NCBI RefSeq assembly: GCF_030519475.1
Contig: NZ_JAUMKD010000003.1
Coordinates: 124,001 to 188,000, forward strand
Reading direction: 5' to 3'
Source: Micromonospora sp. C28SCA-DRY-2
GTDB taxonomy: Bacteria; Actinomycetota; Actinomycetes; Mycobacteriales; Micromonosporaceae
Length of the DNA stretch: 64,000 nt
Part shown: in pieces, positions 41,514 through 49,521 of the stretch
How the letters are laid out: the number at the start of each line of letters is the position of its first letter
Numbering within the stretch: position 1 is the first letter of the stretch
Position numbers and translations under genes: made by a program
The notes under the pieces: model-generated
Told to the model about the DNA's origin: nothing
What the model saw: the letters and a program-made list of their open reading frames with translations, nothing else
The model's database searches: none

Positions 41514-43168
41514 TGCGCCTCCAGGTAGCGGTGCACCAGCGAGACGGCCATGGCGCCCTCGCCGACCGCCGAGGCGACCCGTTTCACCGACTCGGCCCGT
41601 ACGTCGCCGGCGGCGAAGACGCCCGGCAGGCTGGTCTCCAGGTGGTACGGATCCCGCGACAGCGCCCAGCCGGGCGGGCGTCGTCCGTCGGTGACCAGGT
41701 CCGGCCCGGTGACCACGAAGCCCCGCCGGTCCCGGAGCACCACCCCGTCGAGCCATTCGGTGCGCGGCTCCGCCCCGATGAAGATGAACAGCCAGGACGC
41801 GTCCACGGTGCGGGCCTGGCCGCTGCGGGTGTCGCAGAGGGTGAGTCGTTCCAGGTGGCCGTTGCCGGCGCCGCCGGCCACCACGGTGTGCGGGTGCACG
41901 ACGACGTTGTCGATCCGGTCGAGCTGGTCGATCAGGTAACGCGACATTGAGGCGGTGAGGTCGGCACCCCGGATCAGCAGGTGCACCCGGGCGGCGTACC
42001 GGGCGAAGTGCACCGCCGCCTGGCCGGCCGAGTTGGCCCCGCCCACGATGTAGACGTCCTGCTCCACGCAGCTGGGCGCCTCGGTGGCGGTGGAGCCGTA
42101 GAAGACGCCCTGCCCGGTGAACTCGGCCAGGCCGGGGGCGTCGAGCACCCGGTAGGAGACGCCGGTGGCCAGCACCACGGTGTGCGCGGCGATCTCGGTG
42201 CCGTCGCCGAAGCGCAGCAGCCGGGCCGAGCCGGCCTCGGCCAGCCCCACCACCTCGCGCGTGCTGAGCAGCTCGGCGCCGAACTTCAGCGCCTGCCGGC
42301 GGGCCCGGTCGGTCAGCTGCGCGCCGGACACCCCGTCCGGGAAGCCCAGGTAGTTCTCGATCCGGCTGCTCTGCCCGGCCTGCCCGCCGGTGGCCCGGCG
42401 TTCGACGAGCACCGTGCGCAGTCCCTCGGAGGCGCCGTACACCGCCGCGCCGAGGCCGGCCGGGCCGCCGCCGACCACCACCAGGTCGTAGAAGTCGGCC
42501 GCGGGCACCACGGTGAGCCCGGCCAGCCCGGCCAGCTCCGCCTCGGTCGGGGCGATCAACGCCTTGCCCTCGCCGGTGACGACCAACGGCAGGTCCGCCT
42601 CGGTCGCCCCGGCCGCGGCGAGCAGCCGGACGCCCTCCGGATCGTCGGCGAGCAGCCAGCGGAAGGGGACCAGGTTGCGGGCCAGGAAGTCGCGCACCGC
42701 GAACGAGGGGGCGGACCAGCGGTGGCCGACCACCCGGATCTCGGTCGCCGTGGCGTCCGGGCTGGCCGCCCACGCCTCCAGCAGCGTGTCGACCACCGGG
42801 TAGAGCTTCTCCTCCGGCGGGTGCCACGGCTTGAGCAGGTAGTGGTCCAGGTCGACGAGGTTGATCGCGTCGATCGCGGCGTCGGTGTCCGCGTACGCGG
42901 TGAGCAGCACCCGGCGGGCGGCCGGGAAGAGGTCCATCGCGGTCTCCAGGAACTCGATGCCGTTCATCTCCGGCATCCGGTAGTCGGCCAGCAGCACCGC
43001 CACCTGTTCGCCCCGGAGTTTGAGCTCCCGCAGCGCCGTCAGCCCCTCCGCGCCGGAGGCCGCCCGGACCACCCGGTACCGGTCGCCGTAGCGGCGGCGC
43101 AGGTCGCGGGCGACCGCGCGGGACACCACCGGGTCGTCGTCGATGCTCAGGATCACCGGGTTCGCCAT
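41510..43168 (-). CDS. Receiver domain fused to a thioredoxin-reductase-like flavoprotein
   Basis: A 552-residue protein. Residues 1-130 are a response-regulator receiver with DDD (10-12), phospho-acceptor Asp62 in LLADYRMPEMNG, Thr90 and Lys113. Residues 140-222 look like a glutaredoxin/thioredoxin fold without the CxxC (RVVGHRWSAPSFAVRDFLAR). Residues 226-552 are a TrxR-type reductase with FAD motif VVVGGGPAGLGAAVYGASEG, NADPH motif YIVGGANSAGQAA and the C-terminal GVFAAGDVR. The redox CxxC expected before the NADPH motif is replaced by STATEAPSC. With two cysteines in all (367, 445) it cannot be an ordinary thioredoxin reductase. Confidence 0.88.
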   Translation of the reverse strand: MANPVILSIDDDPVVSRAVARDLRRRYGDRYRVVRAASGAEGLTALRELKLRGEQVAVLLADYRMPEMNGIEFLETAMDLFPAARRVLLTAYADTDAAIDAINLVDLDHYLLKPWHPPEEKLYPVVDTLLEAWAASPDATATEIRVVGHRWSAPSFAVRDFLARNLVPFRWLLADDPEGVRLLAAAGATEADLPLVVTGEGKALIAPTEAELAGLAGLTVVPAADFYDLVVVGGGPAGLGAAVYGASEGLRTVLVERRATGGQAGQSSRIENYLGFPDGVSGAQLTDRARRQALKFGAELLSTREVVGLAEAGSARLLRFGDGTEIAAHTVVLATGVSYRVLDAPGLAEFTGQGVFYGSTATEAPSCVEQDVYIVGGANSAGQAAVHFARYAARVHLLIRGADLTASMSRYLIDQLDRIDNVVVHPHTVVAGGAGNGHLERLTLCDTRSGQARTVDASWLFIFIGAEPRTEWLDGVVLRDRRGFVVTGPDLVTDGRRPPGWALSRDPYHLETSLPGVFAAGDVRAESVKRVASAVGEGAMAVSLVHRYLEAQ

Positions 43169-43338
43169 GGCGTGATCCAACCACCCGCCGGCCCGGCGCC
43201 GCAGCACCGCGGGTGGCCGGCTGTGGGGCGGGCCGCGCGGCGGCACGGTTGACCGGCTGCGGGGCGGGTAGACGGGCGCGGCGCCAGGTGGCTGGCGGCA
43301 CCGGGGCCGGCGGTGGCCGGTGACGTCTCGGGGGGCCG

Positions 43339-45582
43339 ATGTCCGATGGACCGGCGACGTCGCACGACGTCGTGGAGCTGCGGGTGCACGGGGTGTCCGG
43401 CGCGGGCGCCGACCAGGTGCTGGACCGCCCGAACGTGACGCAGGTGGCCGGGGACCGCAGCGGCGGCTTCTTCCGGCCGCGCCCCGGCTACCCGGACACC
43501 CGCGGGCCGGCCGGGGTGGTGCTGGAGGCGTACCGCTGGAGCGACCTGCCCTCGGGCACCGCGATCCGGACGCTGTCGCTGGTCTTCCTGCTGCCCTTCA
43601 TGCTCTGCAACGTGGCGATCTGGATGCGTCCGCGCGGCCTGGGTCGCAGCGAACTCGTGATCAAGGCGCTCTGCCGGGTGCTGGCACTCTCGCTGACCGC
43701 CCTGTACGTGCTCTCCATCGTCGGGGTGGCGCTGGACCTGGTCGCCTGGCGGTGCCTGGCGTCGCCGCAGTGCCTCACCGAGCGCACCTGGCTGTCCTGG
43801 CTCAGCGACCGGCCGGCCGGGCTGCGGCTGGCCGTGCTCTCGATCGTGCCGATCGCCGCGATCGGTCTGGTCTGGCGGCTCGGCGCCCGCCCGGGCCGCA
43901 ACTTCGACGCGTTCCGGGCGCCGGCCGCCACCACCGCCAGCGTGCACCAGCTCAGTGCGGTGGGCCAGTGGGACGCCGCGCCGCTGGTCGGGCGGCTGCG
44001 GTCGATCCACGTCGCGGCCGCGTTCGGCACGCTGGACGCCGCCCTGCTCACCGCGCGGGCCCGGGCGGACGCCTCCGCCGCCACCGTCGCGCTCTCGGTG
44101 GCCACCGGCGCGGTGCTGGTGGCCTGTCTCGCGCTGGTCTGCGCGCATCCGGTGATCGACCAGACCGACGCGGGCCGGGGGGTCGACCGGGTGGCGCGTT
44201 GGCTCCGGTTCACCGCCAGCGGGCTGACCGTCCTGGTGCTCGTCGCGGTGGCGGCGCACCGGGCGCCCTGGCCCGACGTGGTCAGCCTGCCCGGGCACGG
44301 GGAGATGGTCACGTACCTGCTGGTCTTCCAGACCGTCCTGCTGGCCGGGCTCGGGACGCTGGTGCTGTGGCTGCGGGTCCGCCGCAGCGGCTGGCGGCCG
44401 CGGGGCCGGCGCGGCGGCGGGCCGCTGCGCGGGCTGGGCGCGCCGATCATCGCGGCCGCCGCCACCGGCCTGGCGGCGGCGTTCTCCGCCGAGCTGGTCT
44501 ACCGGGTGGCGGACTTCCTCGACCGCAACGAGCCGACCGCGGACCGGGTGCTGCTCAGCCCGCCGCTGATGTACAAGTGGGCGATCTTCGGCTTCTTCCT
44601 CGCGGTGCTCGCCATGGTGTTCGCCGCCGCGCTGGTCACCGTGACCACCCGGCGCCGCCGGTTGCGCGCCGCCGCGGCGACCGTCGCCCGGGACTTCCCC
44701 GACGCCCCGCCCGAGGCGGCGCCCCGGCTGCGGCAGGTCACCCGGACGATCGCGCGGGCCCGGTTCACCGAGCGGTTGGAGCCGCTCGCCGCGGTGTACG
44801 CCTGCCTGATCGCGCTCGGCATGGCCACCAGCGTCCTCGGGCTCGTCGGCATCCATCCGGGCGACTTCGTCCAGCGGTACCTCGGGCTGCCGGCCGGCAT
44901 GGTCAACTTCGGCATCGGCATCGGCAGCTACGTGGTCGCGGCGGTGGTGCTGGTCCTGGTGGTGGGGGGCATCTTCGCCTACCGGACGGCCGAGTTCCGC
45001 CGGTACATCGGGGTGGTGTGGGACCTCGGCACCTTCTGGCCGCGGGCCGCCCACCCGTTCGCGCCGCCCTGCTACGCGGAACGGGCCGTGCCGGAGCTGA
45101 GCCGGCGGATCACCTACCTCGCCGAGAGCGGCGTCGGGGTGCTGCTGGCCGGGCACAGTCACGGCTCGGTGCTGCTCGCCGCGACCGTGCTCCAGTTGCC
45201 GCCGCACGTCAGCGGCCGGGTGGCCCTGCTGACGTACGGGTCGCCGCTGCGCCGGCTCTACACCCGCCTCTTCCCCGAGTACGTCAACCCGGACGTGCTG
45301 CGCGAGGTGGGCGACCGGGTCGGCTGGCGGTGGCTGAACCTGTGGCGCGACACCGACCAGATCGGCGGCTGGATCTTCTCCCCGCACCGCCGGGGCGAGG
45401 CGCCGACCGTGCTCGGGCCGGCGGGCGCCGTCGACCGGCGGCTGCGCGACCCGTGGGACGTGCTGCCACCGCCGAGCGACAGCGTCCCGCCGCCGATTCT
45501 CGGGCACTGGCCGGGCGAGTCCGACGAGCGCTTCGCCGAGGCGGTCCGGGAACTGGCCGAGCGGCTCCGCCGGCAGGCGTAG
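43339..45582 (+). CDS. Polytopic membrane protein with a split alpha/beta-hydrolase (lipase-like) domain
   Basis: A 747-residue protein. The N-terminus VVELRVHGVSGAG looks like the first core strand and the oxyanion HG loop of an alpha/beta hydrolase. About ten membrane segments then follow between residues 70 and 560 (TLSLVFLLPFMLCNVAIWM, FGIGIGSYVVAAVVLVLVVG). After them comes GVGVLLAGHSHGSVLLAATV with the nucleophile elbow G-H-S-H-G (Ser607) and LLTYGSPLRRLY. The acid and His are not securely placed. It looks like a membrane-embedded esterase or lipase whose catalytic domain is interrupted by the membrane part. The true function is unknown. Confidence 0.7.
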   Translation: MSDGPATSHDVVELRVHGVSGAGADQVLDRPNVTQVAGDRSGGFFRPRPGYPDTRGPAGVVLEAYRWSDLPSGTAIRTLSLVFLLPFMLCNVAIWMRPRGLGRSELVIKALCRVLALSLTALYVLSIVGVALDLVAWRCLASPQCLTERTWLSWLSDRPAGLRLAVLSIVPIAAIGLVWRLGARPGRNFDAFRAPAATTASVHQLSAVGQWDAAPLVGRLRSIHVAAAFGTLDAALLTARARADASAATVALSVATGAVLVACLALVCAHPVIDQTDAGRGVDRVARWLRFTASGLTVLVLVAVAAHRAPWPDVVSLPGHGEMVTYLLVFQTVLLAGLGTLVLWLRVRRSGWRPRGRRGGGPLRGLGAPIIAAAATGLAAAFSAELVYRVADFLDRNEPTADRVLLSPPLMYKWAIFGFFLAVLAMVFAAALVTVTTRRRRLRAAAATVARDFPDAPPEAAPRLRQVTRTIARARFTERLEPLAAVYACLIALGMATSVLGLVGIHPGDFVQRYLGLPAGMVNFGIGIGSYVVAAVVLVLVVGGIFAYRTAEFRRYIGVVWDLGTFWPRAAHPFAPPCYAERAVPELSRRITYLAESGVGVLLAGHSHGSVLLAATVLQLPPHVSGRVALLTYGSPLRRLYTRLFPEYVNPDVLREVGDRVGWRWLNLWRDTDQIGGWIFSPHRRGEAPTVLGPAGAVDRRLRDPWDVLPPPSDSVPPPILGHWPGESDERFAEAVRELAERLRRQA

Positions 45583-45632
45583 CGCTGATCGCCGGGATCG
45601 CGGCGGCCCGGGCGGGCCGGTCCGCCCGGCGG

Positions 45633-46052
45633 TCAGGCCCGCCCGGGCGGCACGGCCGCGGTCACCTCCACCTCGATCAGCGCGTCGGGCAGGAACAGCC
45701 GGCTCACCTCCACCGTGGTGCTGGCCGGTGGCGGTACGGCGGTGAAGAGCCGGCGCCGGACCGTGGCGTAGCCGGGCAGGTCACCGAGGTCGGTGAGGAA
45801 GGTCCGGATGTGCAGCACGTCGTCCAGGGTCGCGCCGTGGGCGGCGAGCAGCCCACCGACGATCTCGAAGATCCGTTCGGACTGCGCGACGATGTCGCCC
45901 GGCCCGACCACGCGACCGGCGTCGTCGACGGCCACCTGACCGGCGAGCACGAGCAGGGCGCCCCCGCCGGCCAGGTCGAGGCGGGCCAGGTGGGCGAAGC
46001 GGTCGCCGAACGGGGCGGCGACGGTGCTCGGGTTGTCGAGGGTGAGCTTCAC
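45633..46052 (-). CDS. RidA/YjgF-family protein
   Basis: A 139-residue protein; GTG start overlapping the upstream stop (GTGA). The family pattern is visible: LLVLAGQVAVDDAGRVVG, DIVAQSERIFEIVGGLLAA, HIRTFLTDLGDLPGY, STTVEVSRLFLPDALIEVEV (the final Arg/Glu part of the active cleft is altered: SRLFLPDALIEVE has Glu but Ser-Arg instead of the usual V-x-x-L-A). Members hydrolyse reactive enamine/imine intermediates. Coupling to a beta-hydroxyacid dehydrogenase suggests a shared catabolic step. Confidence 0.88.
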   Translation of the reverse strand: MKLTLDNPSTVAAPFGDRFAHLARLDLAGGGALLVLAGQVAVDDAGRVVGPGDIVAQSERIFEIVGGLLAAHGATLDDVLHIRTFLTDLGDLPGYATVRRRLFTAVPPPASTTVEVSRLFLPDALIEVEVTAAVPPGRA

Positions 46053-46879
46053 AGGGACTCCCGGGTGACGAGGGTGACGAGGGTGGCGATGTCGGCGGTG
46101 GGGTCGGGGGCGGCGGCCAGCGCGGTCCGGGCCGCGGTGACCAGCGGTGCCGGCAGGCCGTCGAGGGCGTCCCGCACCAGGTCGAGGTCCTTGCCGGCGA
46201 GCGCGACCGGGAAGTCGGCGTCCGGGGCGGTGGCCCGGGCCAGCGCGCCGGCGAGCGGGCCGCCGGCCAGCGCGTCCAGCGCGGTGCGCCGGTCGACGCC
46301 GACCGCGCCGGCCACCGCGAGCGTGTCGGCCAGCCCGGTGACCGCTACCAGCAGCGCGGTGTTGAGCACCAGCTTCAGCGCGGCGCCGCTGCCGAGGTCG
46401 CCGCAGTGCCGGACGCTGCCGAGCGCGGCGAGGACCGGGGTGACCCGCTCGACCGCCGGTCCGGCGCCGCCGGCGAAGACCCGCAGCCGGCCGGCCCGGG
46501 CGGCGGCGACGCTGCCCCCGACCGGGGCGTCGACCAGGTCGACCGCCGGGGGCAACCGGCGGGCCAGGTCCCGCACCGCGGCCGGGCCGATGGTCGACAT
46601 CTCGACGAGGCAGGCGCCCGGAGCCAGCGCCGGCGCCGCGCCGTCCGGACCGGACAGCACCGCGTCGACGGCGGCGGCGTCGGTGAGCATGGTGACGACG
46701 ACCTCGGCCCGACCGACGGCGTCGGGCGGGGCGGCGGCCACCCGGGCGCCGGCCCGCTGGAGCGGGGCGGTGCGGGCGGCGGTGCGGTTCCACACCGTCA
46801 CCCGGTGCCCGGTGTCCAGCAGGCGCTGGGCGATCGACGCCCCCATCCGGCCCGTGCCGAGTACGGCGATCTCTGTCAT
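46049..46879 (-). CDS. NAD(P)-dependent beta-hydroxyacid dehydrogenase family protein
   Basis: A 276-residue protein; ATG 7 nt after a TACCGT box on the minus strand, probably leaderless. The Rossmann motif VLGTGRMGASIAQRLLDTGH (residues 5-24), the substrate motif region LVDAPVGGSVAAARAGRL, and the catalytic Lys in GAALKLVLNTALL match the 3-hydroxyisobutyrate / tartronate semialdehyde reductase family. The substrate is unknown. It is divergent from a LysR gene that probably controls it. Confidence 0.9.
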   Translation of the reverse strand: MTEIAVLGTGRMGASIAQRLLDTGHRVTVWNRTAARTAPLQRAGARVAAAPPDAVGRAEVVVTMLTDAAAVDAVLSGPDGAAPALAPGACLVEMSTIGPAAVRDLARRLPPAVDLVDAPVGGSVAAARAGRLRVFAGGAGPAVERVTPVLAALGSVRHCGDLGSGAALKLVLNTALLVAVTGLADTLAVAGAVGVDRRTALDALAGGPLAGALARATAPDADFPVALAGKDLDLVRDALDGLPAPLVTAARTALAAAPDPTADIATLVTLVTRESL

Positions 46880-46936
46880 GCCGGCAACGGTAGGAGTTCC
46901 GGACCGATGCCACCAACGAATGTTGATGATGCCTGC

Positions 46937-46953
46937 CATGCTTGCGTCGCATG
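46937..46953. promoter_or_regulatory. LysR-type box between dehydrogenase and LysR genes
   Basis: CATGC-TTGCGTC-GCATG; the core ATGC-N7-GCAT contains the T-N11-A pattern (T46939, A46951) expected for LysR regulators. It sits in the 95-bp divergent gap, upstream of the TAGCCT box of the lysR gene. Confidence 0.65.
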
Positions 46954-46974
46954 GCTGGCGGTAGCCTGCCGGTC

Positions 46975-47868
46975 ATGCAGTCGCACGCTCTCGACGTGTT
47001 CCGCACGGTGGCCCGGCACGGGTCGATCACCGCCGCCGCGCGGGAACTCCGCTACACCCAGTCGGCGGTGTCCCGGCAGATCGCCGCCCTGGAGGCCGAC
47101 CTCGGGGTGGTGCTCTTCGACCGGCTGCCGCGTGGCGTCGCGCTGACCGAACCGGGGCGCTGCCTGCTGCCGCACGCCGAGGCGGTGCTGGAACGGCTGG
47201 ACACGGTGCACCGGGAACTGGACGCGCTGCGCGGGCTGGGCGCCGGTCGGCTCCGGGTCGGGGCGTTCCCCACCGCGATGGCGGCCCTCGTGCCGCGCGC
47301 GCTGGCCGCGTTCCGGGACGCGCACCCGCAGGTGGCGCTCTCCCTGGTGGAGGGGCGAACGCCGGCCCTGCTGGAGCGGCTGCTCGCCGGCGACGCCGAC
47401 CTGGCGGTGGTCACCGCGCCGCCGGACCAGCCGCTGGACGGCGGCCGCTTCGACCTGCGCCACCTGCTCGACGAGCGGCTGCTGGTGGCGGTGCCGCGCG
47501 GGCACCGGCTGGCCCGGCGGCGCACGGTGCGCCTCGCCGAACTGGCCGACGACTCGTTCGTCACCGGTTCGACCGGCGCCGACGACCCGCTGATGCGGGC
47601 CGCCATGCCGCCCGGCTTCCGGCCCCGGATCGACATCGTCGCGGCCGACTGGACCGGCAAGCTGGGCTGTGTGGCGGCCGGGTTGGGGGTCGCGCTCGTG
47701 CCGGCGCTGGCCGTCCGGGCCACCCCGGCCGACCTGGTGCTGCTCCGGCTGCACCCCGACGACGCACCGGTCCGGCAGGTGTACGCGGCCACGGTCGCCG
47801 GGCGGCACCGGTCGCCCGCGGTCGACCGGCTGCTCGACGGCCTCACCGCCCAGGCCCGGGCCGGCTGA
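46975..47868 (+). CDS. LysR-family transcriptional regulator
   Basis: A 297-residue protein; ATG 7 nt after TAGCCT (46962-46967), leaderless. The N-terminal HTH is [20 protein letters not shown] plus [16 protein letters not shown]. The effector domain follows ([31 protein letters not shown]). It most likely senses a substrate of the divergent dehydrogenase/RidA pair. Confidence 0.92.
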   Translation: MQSHALDVFRTVARHGSITAAARELRYTQSAVSRQIAALEADLGVVLFDRLPRGVALTEPGRCLLPHAEAVLERLDTVHRELDALRGLGAGRLRVGAFPTAMAALVPRALAAFRDAHPQVALSLVEGRTPALLERLLAGDADLAVVTAPPDQPLDGGRFDLRHLLDERLLVAVPRGHRLARRRTVRLAELADDSFVTGSTGADDPLMRAAMPPGFRPRIDIVAADWTGKLGCVAAGLGVALVPALAVRATPADLVLLRLHPDDAPVRQVYAATVAGRHRSPAVDRLLDGLTAQARAG

Positions 47869-47890
47869 CCCGGCGGCTATCCTTCGCCGG

Positions 47891-48379
47891 GTGGACCGGT
47901 CCCGGCAGACCCGCACCCTGATCGCCGCGAACAAGCGGGCGCGGCACGACTACACGGTGCTCAAGACGTACGAGGCGGGGATCGTGCTGGCCGGCACCGA
48001 GGTGAAGTCGCTGCGCGAGGGCCGGGCGTCGCTGGTCGACGCGTTCGCCCAGGAACGCGACGGCGAGCTGATGCTGTACGGCCTGCACATCGCCGAGTAC
48101 GGCTTCGGCAGCTGGACCAACCACGCGCCCCGGCGGACCCGCAAGCTGCTGCTGCACCGGGTGGAGATCGACCGGATCCGGGAGAAGGTCCGGGAGGGCG
48201 GCCTGACCCTGGTGCCGCTGTCGATGTACTTCGCCAACGGCTGGGCCAAGGTCGAACTCGCCCTGGCCAAGGGCCGCCGGTCGTACGACAAGCGGCAGGC
48301 GCTGGCCGAGCGGGACGCCAACCGCGAGATCGCCCGCGAGCTGGGCCGGCACCTGAAGGGGCGCGGCCGGCGCGGCTGA
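47891..48379 (+). CDS. smpB: SsrA-binding protein SmpB
   Basis: A 162-residue protein; GTG 7 nt after TATCCT (47878-47883), leaderless, 22 bp after the lysR stop. Diagnostic motifs: [50 protein letters not shown], the central [18 protein letters not shown] and the basic tail [11 protein letters not shown] then [11 protein letters not shown]. It carries tmRNA to stalled ribosomes. The tmRNA gene is not in this window. Confidence 0.97.
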   Translation: MDRSRQTRTLIAANKRARHDYTVLKTYEAGIVLAGTEVKSLREGRASLVDAFAQERDGELMLYGLHIAEYGFGSWTNHAPRRTRKLLLHRVEIDRIREKVREGGLTLVPLSMYFANGWAKVELALAKGRRSYDKRQALAERDANREIARELGRHLKGRGRRG

Positions 48380-48402
48380 CCGCCCGGCACACCGCCCGGC
48401 AC
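48379..48402. repeat. Two tandem copies of a 12-bp unit after smpB
   Basis: ACCGCCCGGCAC twice in a row, overlapping the smpB stop. Probably slippage; no function proposed. Confidence 0.5.
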
Positions 48403-48514
48403 ACCTCGTCCCGCACCCCACCACCGCCGGCGGCCGACCCGCGCCGCCGATGCGACGCGCCCGGAACCTGTTGACGCCCCGTCGACCCCTGTGGTGTCCT
48501 CAGTGCACGCCGGT

Positions 48515-48533
48515 AATGGAAACCGTGTTCATT
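48515..48533 (+). promoter_or_regulatory. Zur-like (Fur-family) box
   Basis: AATGGAAACCGTGTTCATT is an imperfect dyad (15 of 19 positions symmetric) whose halves match the actinobacterial Zur half-site AATGAAAA / TTTTCATT at 7 of 8 positions each. It lies just downstream of a TTGACG box (48471-48476) and 31 bp before the ATG at 48564. Assignment to Zur is by motif only. Confidence 0.6.
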
Positions 48534-48563
48534 GCCAATCAGCGTTGCACCTGAGGAGGAGCC

Positions 48564-48956
48564 ATGTCGCTCACCGTTCCGCCCGCCCTGCTGGACGCCG
48601 CCGAGCGCGGCCCGGTCGACGACGCCGAGTTCGTCGCCTGCGTCCGCGACTCCCTGCCGTACGCCTTCGAGACGGTGCGCCGGGTGGTGGCCGAACTGGA
48701 GGCCACCGGCGCCGACCACGCCGACGACGCCGTCCCGCCACCCACCGAGACCGAGCGCGGTCAACTGCTGCGGGCGATGGCGAGCGACGCGATCCGGGGT
48801 GGCCTGGAGCGGCACTTCAACGTCCGGCTCGCCTTCCAGAACTGCCACCGGGTGGCCGCGTTCCGCCCGGCCGCCGTCGACTCCGCGGCGTACCGGGGCT
48901 TCGTCTCCGCCCGGGGGCAGCTGCTCAACCAGTCCCCGGAACTACGCAACTGCTGA
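48564..48956 (+). CDS. Conserved small actinobacterial protein (resembles the SCO5389 family)
   Basis: A 130-residue soluble protein; ATG behind GAGGAGG. Conserved-looking blocks are LLDAAERGPVDDAEFVACVR, LPYAFETVRRVVAEL, LLRAMASDAIRGGLERHF and the end VSARGQLLNQSPELRNC. I recall this pattern from Streptomyces proteins named after SCO5389, which have no known function. Cys and His residues (C46 region, NCHR, terminal C) are few but could bind metal. The upstream Zur-like box suggests expression during zinc shortage. A strong terminator follows. Confidence 0.7.
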   Translation: MSLTVPPALLDAAERGPVDDAEFVACVRDSLPYAFETVRRVVAELEATGADHADDAVPPPTETERGQLLRAMASDAIRGGLERHFNVRLAFQNCHRVAAFRPAAVDSAAYRGFVSARGQLLNQSPELRNC

Positions 48957-48963
48957 CCGGCGG

Positions 48964-48998
48964 GTCGGGACGTCCCGGGCCGGCCGGGACGTCCCGAC
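48964..48998 (+). terminator. Very strong stem-loop after the Zur-box gene
   Basis: GTCGGGACGTCCCGG (48964-48978), loop GCCGG, CCGGGACGTCCCGAC (48984-48998): 15 perfect pairs starting 7 bp after the stop. Each arm is also largely self-complementary (GGGACGTCCC). Confidence 0.85.
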
Positions 48999-49095
48999 AT
49001 CGCCCGCAGGTGCGAGGCGCAAGCGCCGGCTGACCGGGGATCTGCGGCCCGCCCACCCGGTTCCGGTTCGCAGCTGCGTCGGCTAGGGTGAGCCC

Positions 49096-49521
49096 GTGAC
49101 GAGGTTCCGGATCGGGGAGGCCGCCGAACTGCTCGGCGTCAGCCCGGACACCGTACGGCGGTGGATCGACGGCGGCCGGCTGGCCGCCGTCCGCGACGAG
49201 CACGGCCACCGGGTGGTCGACGGGGTCGACCTGGCCGCGTACGCCCGGTCACAGGCGGCCGACCCGGACGACCGCTCGGACGCCTCCTCGGCCCGCAACC
49301 GGCTGCGCGGCATCGTGGTCAACGTCGTCAAGGACACCGTGATGGCGCAGGTCGACATCCAGGCCGGCCCGTTCCGGATCGTGTCGCTGATGAGCCGGGA
49401 GGCGGTCGACGAGCTCGACCTGCGGGTCGGCGCGGTGGCGGTAGCGGTGATCAAGTCGACCACCGTGGTGGTGGAGCGCGGCGGGCCGGTCGGCGCCGGC
49501 CGCGGTCGGGGCACGTCGTGA
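49096..49521 (+). CDS. Molybdate-responsive regulator: HTH plus Mop (TOBE) domain
   Basis: A 141-residue protein; GTG 6 nt after TAGGGT (49084-49089), leaderless. Residues 1-55 are an excisionase/BldC-like HTH (FRIGEAAELLGVSPDTVRRW, then IDGGRLAAVRDEHGHR). Residues 68-130 are a single Mop domain (ARNRLRGIVVNVVKDTVMAQ, GAVAVAVIKSTTVVV) that binds molybdate. It is coupled by GTGA to modA, so it is the likely molybdate sensor of the operon, taking the place of ModE. Confidence 0.9.
   Translation: MTRFRIGEAAELLGVSPDTVRRWIDGGRLAAVRDEHGHRVVDGVDLAAYARSQAADPDDRSDASSARNRLRGIVVNVVKDTVMAQVDIQAGPFRIVSLMSREAVDELDLRVGAVAVAVIKSTTVVVERGGPVGAGRGRGTS

Noticed and set aside
40065..43301. A 1078-residue frame joining the kinase to the flavoprotein region
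   Set aside because: The upstream 600 residues are shadow of the receiver/TrxR gene. The kinase has its own GTG overlapping that gene's stop.
48380..48563. Possible tmRNA gene next to smpB
   Set aside because: The gap is only 184 bp and lacks the tRNA-Ala-like ends and the tag frame.
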